Assembly: GCF_015706575.1 (NCBI RefSeq)
Contig: NW_024037074.1
Span: forward strand, 17,783,334 to 17,847,333
DNA: 64,000 bases
Direction of reading: 5' to 3'
Source of the DNA: Patiria miniata
Taxonomy: Eukaryota > Echinodermata > Asteroidea > Valvatida > Asterinidae
Part shown: one piece after another, positions 57,701 through 64,000 of the stretch
How the letters are laid out: each line of letters starts with the position of its first letter
How positions within the stretch are numbered: position 1 is the first letter of the stretch
Translations under genes and position numbers: made by a program
Notes under the pieces: model-generated
What the model saw: only the letters and a program-made list of their open reading frames with translations
What the model was told of the DNA's origin: nothing
The model's database searches: none

Positions 57701-60280
57701 TACTTACATATCACATACCAATTCTTTCTGCATTACAAGTTCCAGGCTAATTTAGCTTCAATATCCTAAACTTAGAGATTATACTTTTGTAAATGTCCAA
57801 TGCGGAGCCCGCCGGTGTACTACAGAGATCATATTCTATCTCCCTAGAGTGTTGTAACTGGCTTCGTGGTCGGATTGATCGTGGCAGTGACAATGTCAGT
57901 GGGTTGTATCATCCACCAAGTCAAACCGGACAACCTGCCACTATCAGCAGAGATGTGTCTGAATGAGACTTACATGGACATGAACGACACTCTGGTGACA
58001 GCTACATCCTTAGGTACACAGCTGCCGTCAACCGTCAATCTAACACAGATAATGATGACGGAAAGTTACATTAACAGGTATGTCATATAAGGAGATCAGT
58101 GGCCATAGGTCTATTGCGGGTATTTGACAAATCGTGCATTAAACAAAAGTATATATCACTCCCCCTCCCCCTTTAAAAAAAACCAATCGATCCATGTTAT
58201 CAGAATTTATGCATGTTTTAACAGAACCCATGGAATGTTAAATGCTTTGAAATTATTCAGCTAAGTGAGAACCAGATATTATCACGGGGATTCGCATATA
58301 CATGAGATTGTAATAATTTGAGTCGAGTCTGAAACATTATTTTTCTGTAAGTTTGTGTGTTTTTGTATGTTGGGAACAAATCAAGTGTTTCTTCCGAAAT
58401 GATGATGGTGGTTTTTGACCGGCTTCCTTTGCAAGTTTTCATTCATTGATGGGGGTAGGAAAACCCAATGGTTCATTGTATGGTATTCATCATCAATGCG
58501 TAACGGTAATGATCAGTGGTGAACAGGTAAATGTTTTGGTATATCATTAAAATAGAGATAACTTATGATTAGAGTATGCAAATGAAGTTACTATTAACCT
58601 GTACTTTGTTCCTATGTTATTTTTTTGTTAAATGGGGCAAGCTACATTCCTTTTTATACTCGGTCAATTTCTTGTTGACTCAGCCTGTAGCAACAAAGAG
58701 TAGAGAAAGCAACGTTGCAGGAGATAGACATGACATTTCAAGCTATATATGAAATCAAGGTAATGTGATTAACAAAATACGAAACTTTTTTGCCCCACAG
58801 ATCTGAGGGTCCGGTGATATTTTCTTTGGCCAAGTCCTGGTTGTCTCTGTTAACATTTCTGACAACCATCCTAGCGACATTATTTGCTACTTTGGTCACA
58901 GGTAAGAAAACACAAACTCTCCGGTTGTTTTTTTTTTTTGTTTTTGGAGGGGGCAGGGGTTATGTTTCGAAAATTAAGCAAACCCCAAAATTAATTAGTA
59001 TAGATTGGTGCCGATTACCGTAAACAGAAATCAATCATAGCAATTTTGTTGTTGTTTCCCAAATTGTGTGCCAGGAACAAACGACACCTCCAACATGGAT
59101 CCCCGTTTGGTTATCTGGAAGATCAAGACTTCGTTTGTTCCCAGTGAGAAACCTCAGGTAAGAATATAACTAGATCAGATCAGGAAATAGGATCTAAGAC
59201 TCATAAAAGCACCAAGGCGCACTGGCGAAGCGAATCCATATAGCATATAGCTGCTCGGCTAGTCATTTATTTTGAGTGAACGAATATTTCAGGCTCAGCA
59301 AAGTTATTTTATGAAAACTCTCATCATCACCATTAACCATCCATAGACTGAGAATATTGTGTAATAAACCGTGTTCTGTTTCTTAATTTGCAATTCAATA
59401 TACCAGTATCAAAATGATATTACCAGTAATAAGGTTATAATATGGCTAAAGTCCCTCTTCCGCATGACCAATGTTTTGGGTGTTTTTTTCTCATTACTGG
59501 AAAAAGGAATCTTATTTCCTTTCCTGAAATATCATTATAACAAGCTCTGTTCGTAAAGGTTTCTGTTGGATGTCTATAGCTCGGTGTGTTTTGATTGGCA
59601 CATTGGTCTTTATAGATCAGGGAAGGAAGTTGCGTTGCATTGTGGGACAGTTTGCGCAACGAATTGAGATCACTGACCTCTATACTAACTGGAATAACTG
59701 ACGATACCCACACATTGAAGCCGCTGCTGCCATCTTGGCTATCCCCCAACGCAAGCGCAGTAAACGCACTTCTTTTTTTAAAGAGAAGCTGGTATTGGAG
59801 TTTTTCTTCTTCAGAGTTAAGGCGAAGAAAATAAGAATTGTTAATATTACAAAAACCTCAACGGCATATCAGGTTGCACATCCTAGGCCTAGAGTGATAC
59901 TTCGGGGGAACAAGATGGTGGATTGGTGACGTCAAGGTGCGTATGCAAAATCAGCATGTATAACAGCCAGTCCCATTACTATCGAGGTCAGTGATTTAGA
60001 CTTTGTATAGCACAACATAATACCTCCACGGGAGACTGTATTATATCCGATCTGGCGGTCAGCATATCCACAAAGTCAAACTTCATTAATGTTACACATT
60101 CCTGACGCATCTCGTTCATTTCAGATCCGCGGAATTGGGGAGTATTCTCCCCTATCAGACATGGAATGTGAGAATCTCAACAACAAAGAAGTCTCTAACG
60201 GGAAATGTGAGAACGATTCAACCGAAGCCATTGCCATTCGTGGGAACGAATCGACCGTAGAATTCGTGACTGCCATGTGA
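51719..60280 (+). CDS. Sodium/solute symporter, SLC5A family (SMCT/SMVT-like)
   Basis: Fifteen exons: 51719-52072, 52408-52473, 52679-52730, 53491-53558, 53765-53916, 54439-54573, 55169-55298, 55912-56000, 56625-56737, 57029-57096, 57419-57505, 57848-58077, 58801-58901, 59075-59157, 60125-60280; 1884 nt, 627 residues, every junction in phase. A multi-pass sodium:solute symporter: N-terminal ADYIVCGVMILASVAIGLYY, then SYILADRSMTLVPVTLSLLA, FFSGISLQGYPADVYYHG, YLELRFN, GGIKAVLWTDSLQMLLML, NQYMVQRL and QIVPYFIVDVFSDLPGIPGL. This pattern is that of the SLC5A8/12/5/6 branch (monocarboxylate, iodide, vitamin carriers); the substrate is not readable. Exon 12 carries an extracellular loop with N-x-S/T sites (NETY, NDTL, NLTQ). 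The C-tail ends VEFVTAM, possibly a PDZ ligand. Human SLC5A8 is 610 residues. Confidence 0.95.
52955..53252. mobile_element. Non-autonomous DNA transposon, CAGTGGCGCACC termini
   Basis: Left CAGTGGCGCACC, right GGTGCGCCACTG, perfect 12-bp inverted ends; interior with C and A runs. In SLC5A intron 3. Confidence 0.75.
54762..55145 (+). repeat. Dispersed ~400 bp repeat, copy 2 (SLC5A intron 6)
   Basis: Partner of 7953-8345; ends only about 20 bp before the exon 7 acceptor at 55168. Confidence 0.75.
55437..55720 (+). mobile_element. Truncated CCAGTGGCGTAGC element
   Basis: Left end CCAGTGGCGTAGCTAGG followed by G runs and GGGGGCAC blocks; the matching right end is not visible. SLC5A intron 7. 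Confidence 0.5.
56136..56413 (+). mobile_element. tRNA-derived SINE, best preserved copy
   Basis: Head: GTGTGGCCTAGTGGTTAGGG (box A) and GGGGTTCGAATCCAGCC (box B). Body: GTGTCCTTGGGCAAAGCACT and CATCCCATCCAGGGGGAATA. Same family as 35872-36088 and 11720-11835. SLC5A intron 8. Confidence 0.8.
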
Positions 60281-62639
60281 AACATTCCAAGCACAAAACG
60301 GACTCTGCTCTATTTCAATTTCTCATATTTTTCCCAGAAGTGGGAAAAAAATATTGAAGATAAACTATGTTACTGGCATAAAAGTTCACAAAACTTCATT
60401 TTGTTCGGTGACAAGTAAGCCTATAAACCAGAACTTAGGTCACTCAGCAGACGAAACATGTCAAAATAGTTTTGTAGTAAAAAATCTTTCTTTCATTGCC
60501 AATGACTTCCAGTTATTGCTTGGAAAATATGGCGGCCAACATCTAAAGTTTAAATTACGACATAAATCTTTAAAAGCAGGCTCATAATCTATAATGGTAC
60601 AAATGTACAATTTACTTTTCTAAATAGGCTATCATACAATTAAAAGGCTATACTGAATGGCATTAGTCTATGAGGGCGCGATTTGGAATACAGGTTCACT
60701 CCCTTGAATTTACCCAAATTTTACCAACCCAAAATTCAGAACCACACATACCCACAAAAGAGATTTATTCACATGGTGCTACCGCAAACTTATCTTGTCT
60801 TAGTATCTTTCCACCATGCAAACCTTCAAAATATCATCACCCAAATCTGCGCCTAACTCCTAATGTGTACCTCTAGCTACGGGGCTATGACTATAACGTG
60901 TCCAGTCTGTAAAAACAACTGTTTACTTCATAATTATACTGCCCTGCATATAAACTCTATAAATTATACACAGCGTTCCGGCACGAACGCCTGCATGCAG
61001 TTATCGAAGGGTTATCACACCGCAGTGGTTTAATTTATTTCCTGCATATAGTAACTTACAACCATTTATGTTTTTTGACTTATAGGCATGATATTACAAA
61101 TAATTGTCGACTGTTGCGATGTCGGATATGTCGTTAATATCCCCCTAGGGACACGCGCCCCTCGGGTGTTAAAAACGTCATATCCCACATCTCACTCACA
61201 GCAGTCAACAATTTGTAGACATCTGGTCGGAAAATAGAAAAACCTATGCGTTTTTTTAAATTTATTTACAAACACTGCTATACATTGTATTATAAGTGTA
61301 AATCGCTAAGGACTGCGTGTGCCGAGTGTACATGATTGTATATACAGTGGTGGACCTTTTCTATACCGGAGAACATAAGAGGACAGTGTCCACGATTAGG
61401 CGAAGGTCCACATTTGACAATTGTGTATACAAAACTAATAAGCATTCTTATTTTAATGTTTAATAGAAACAATAGGAGCAGATATTGACTGAACAAGTAT
61501 TACAAGCACAATACAAAACTATATGGAAACATTACGTTGTTACTATAAGTAGTTTTTTTTTTAATTATACAGCATAGTAAAGGACAAAGGGAGTCGTCAG
61601 CATGTAACAATCGTCAGTATGTCACATGGCATGGTAAAATACTAGAGCTTTATATACATAGCGGCTTAATAATGGTGTGGTCAAGAAGAAGATGGAATAA
61701 ATATTTCACTAAGTCTTCATTAACTAAGCAATCTTGTTGACTGCTCTATTCATAAGACAATAAAATATCGAGCTTCCCCCCATCGTTTGGATTACAAAAC
61801 AAGACGCTGACTTTGTATGTAATTACAAATGCGTCCAGATATGAACATGCCATGTTTAATTAATTAAGGATGCATCTGGGGAAAAAATGAGCCGACATTA
61901 AAACAAATTATAGGTACAACCATGAAAGTAATAAAGTCACAAGCATCACAACATTATATAATTGATATGTCTAAAATATTTTAAATAAAAAAAAAACCAA
62001 AGAAATAAACAACTGAAACAAACAGGGAGAAGGTAAGGAAAAGTGGCCTGGACACCATCTCTTTCTAGGTGGCGCTGTTTGTTAAAAATCTACATTCGCG
62101 TTTCAAAACTGCTTTCGAGTTACAAGAGAAAGTTATTAATGAGAGGGGAAAAGCATAAAGGAACCATTTGGAGATTAAAGTAGCGATATACATGCATTGC
62201 TAAAAGTCGGTGTTTTGGGTTTGTGGGTTTGTTTTTGGGGTGCACCGGGTGGGGCCTCGTATATAGCCAAGCGGTTAGAGCGTGGAGCTATGGAGTGGAA
62301 GGTTGGCGGTTCGAATCTCATTCGGACCAAACACTTGAAAAACTCTCTCTGACGACCCAACAGTAAAATGGGTACCTGATTCGTTCGGGGAAGGTAAGAC
62401 GGCGAGAGGAGAGGACTGGGCACCGCCACTCATATGCCGCGCCCAAGACACAGTGGACCTCTAACATCCCACTGCCCCTACGGCCAATAATGGATATGGG
62501 ACCTTTACTTTTTACTTTTTTACCGGGGGGGGGGGGGGGGTGAAGGAAGAGATTGTCATGGGGGGGGGACCTACTCCCCCGGGTTCCCGTGAATGGTTCC
62601 CATGAGTGTTCGTTATAGATTACAATCGAAGGTGTCGGC
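60281..62639. other. SLC5A 3' UTR and intergenic sequence
   Basis: No coding exon seen. AATAAA-type signals occur near 61760 and 61985, far from the stop, so the poly(A) site is uncertain. It includes a SINE and G runs next to it. Confidence 0.5.
62245..62518 (+). mobile_element. tRNA-derived SINE, second family
   Basis: Head: TAGCCAAGCGGTTAGAGCG (box A) and GCGGTTCGAATCTCA (box B). Body: AAATGGGTACCTGATTCG and CCACTGCCCCTACGGCC, ending in a CTTTACTTTTTACTTTTT tail. Differs from the 56136 family. Confidence 0.75.
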
Positions 62640-63918
62640 TTAAGAAATCTCCGCATAGTAAGAGCCAAAATCGTCATTCGGTGTTTGCATTTCTGGCACA
62701 CGCTGCTGACGTTGAGGACGCACTCGTTCATTAATGTACACCCCAGCGTGTGTTGGCGAATCGTGATCGAGTGAGGGCGCCCTAACCGACGCATAATCAT
62801 AACTCGGCTCGCTATCTGCTGCGCTGGGGGACAGCTCTTGACGGCTACACTCGACTTGTTTGGGGGTTTGTTTTCCCTTCCTGATAACATCTTTGTTAAC
62901 GTACTCTTCATCTAATGTCCCTGACAAGGTGTCCAGCCGTTTACCGGTAACGCCAGCATAATCATAACTCGGCTCGCTATCTGCTGCGTTGGGGGACAGC
63001 TCTTGACAGCTACGTTCGACTTGTTTGGGGGCTTGTTTTCCCTTCCCGATAACATCTTTGTTAACGTACTCTTCATCTGATGTCCCTGACAAGGTGTCCA
63101 GCCGTTTACCAGTAAAATCAGCATAATCGTACTCGTTCGGCCGAACGTCCATGTCAGCAGGTAGCTCAACCGCCGGACTTTGTGTTGGTGCGACGTCATC
63201 GTGGTCCCCTTGCTGATCATCATGGAAGGAAACACTGGGAGAAGCAGGGCCACCGGTGTCATTTCTTTCCTCTGTCAGAAAAACAAGTAAATGAAACTTG
63301 GCATAGAAGTGCCATATTGGATCTACACAAGACATCACAATTCAACATTAACAAGAGCCCAATTTCGTGGCGCTGCTTCACAGCTTAGCAGCTCGAAATT
63401 GTGCTTGAGTCCTATAGCAGAAACTTGAGATAACCTGTTAGCACTATTTCACGGCGTGGGTCTAACCTTACGGCAGCTAATTTAAGCATTTTTTTTCTTT
63501 CTGGTTAAGCGTGCTTTTTTGTTGTGCTTACTGCTTACGGTCTTCGCGAAATAGACGGAGGTTCCTTTTCGTTAGCAGAAGTGTGTTTAGCAGCACCTTG
63601 GAATTGGGTCCCGGTTGTGTGCCTTTTAGTCCACTTCCACACTTCTTTTATTTTGTTCAGTGACGTAGCGGGGGGGGGGGTTCACACCATGCCCCCATGC
63701 CCCCCCCCGACCTCTCGTAATTATTGGGACAGTAAATGTGAGAATTGACACCCCCCCCCCCCCTATGTATGATACTGCAGTTGCATGAATAACAACACTT
63801 TTTTCACTGCATGTTAATCTACACGAATTTACTCTAAAAAAAAAAAATTGGTACGAGAGGAATTCGTCAGACGTTGCAATGCTTACCACGAGATGTTGGT
63901 CCTGTAGCAGCTGAAGTC
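62640..63918 (-). CDS. 3' end of a gene encoding a tyrosine-rich repeat tail (possible receptor cytoplasmic domain), partial
   Basis: Two exons (minus): 63887-63918 (32 nt, TSAATGPTSR) and 62640-63272, in phase; upstream exons lie outside. I do not recognise the family. The last exon is acidic and hydrophilic, and carries two tandem 55-residue units with YDYA, TGKRLDTLSGT, DEEYVNKDVI and QELSP, plus a partial third beginning YDYASV. Repeated YVNK and a YINE fit the pY-x-N pattern bound by Grb2-type SH2 domains, and YDYA/YYAE add further tyrosines. No membrane segment is within the visible part, so calling it a receptor tail is inference. Ends YYAEIS-stop. Confidence 0.7.
63658..63770 (+). mobile_element. 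Fragment of a CAGTGACGTAGC G/C-run element
   Basis: CAGTGACGTAGCGGGG start and G/C runs up to about 63770, like the other CAGTGGCG elements; no clear right end. Between the last two exons of the tyrosine-repeat gene. Confidence 0.4.
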
Positions 63919-64000
63919 CTAGAATAAAAAATAAGTAAACTACCAGTTTAAATGTGTACCTCATACGTTTCTGGTACATGTATTACATTTTCTAACGTTT

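Noticed and set aside
62265-62335. Possible tRNA gene (Leu/Ser-like head)
   Set aside because: Same reasoning: a SINE head with family tail, not a free tRNA.
62318-62911. 197-codon minus-strand open frame
   Set aside because: Shadow frame of the tyrosine-repeat exon joined to antisense SINE sequence.

Overview
The window looks like nuclear DNA from a marine invertebrate deuterostome, most likely an echinoderm. It has split genes with GT-AG introns, AT-rich non-coding DNA, several tRNA-derived SINE families, many short inverted-repeat elements, long G/C homopolymer runs and clusters of the palindrome AGGCCTAGGCCTA. The organism call is inference. I built the gene models by hand, joining exons only where splice sites and reading phase agreed.

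Left part (1-10.5 kb): an unrecognised acidic, probably nuclear protein gene runs leftwards off the window. Divergent from it, with 103 bp between start codons, is a nine-exon ZNF830 (CCDC16/OMCG1-like) zinc-finger gene. Middle part (13-27.6 kb): MOCOS, molybdenum cofactor sulfurase, lies on the minus strand and converges on ZNF830. All its coding exons can be traced, but exon 6 is one base short of an open frame. Its long first intron holds a row of fold-back elements.

30-46.4 kb: a tandem pair of secreted CAP-domain genes (GLIPR1/PI15/CRISP type) on the minus strand. They share intron phases, promoter blocks, a tiny last exon and a predicted length of 198 residues. One keeps the conserved CAP residues and the other has lost them. 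Flanking non-coding DNA was duplicated with the genes. 51.7-60.3 kb: a complete 15-exon, 627-residue SLC5A-family sodium solute symporter on the plus strand, with a decayed copy of the end of its exon 1 about 2 kb upstream. 62.6-63.9 kb: the last two exons of a minus-strand gene whose C-terminus carries a tandem 55-residue repeat rich in tyrosine (YxN) motifs, probably a receptor tail.

The genes are not an operon or pathway. ZNF830 is a pre-mRNA/genome-maintenance factor, MOCOS activates xanthine dehydrogenase and aldehyde oxidase, the CAP proteins are secreted, and the SLC5A protein is a membrane transporter. The most unusual non-gene signals are hammerhead-ribozyme-like motifs inside two related repeats, in ZNF830 intron 6 and in a MOCOS intron.
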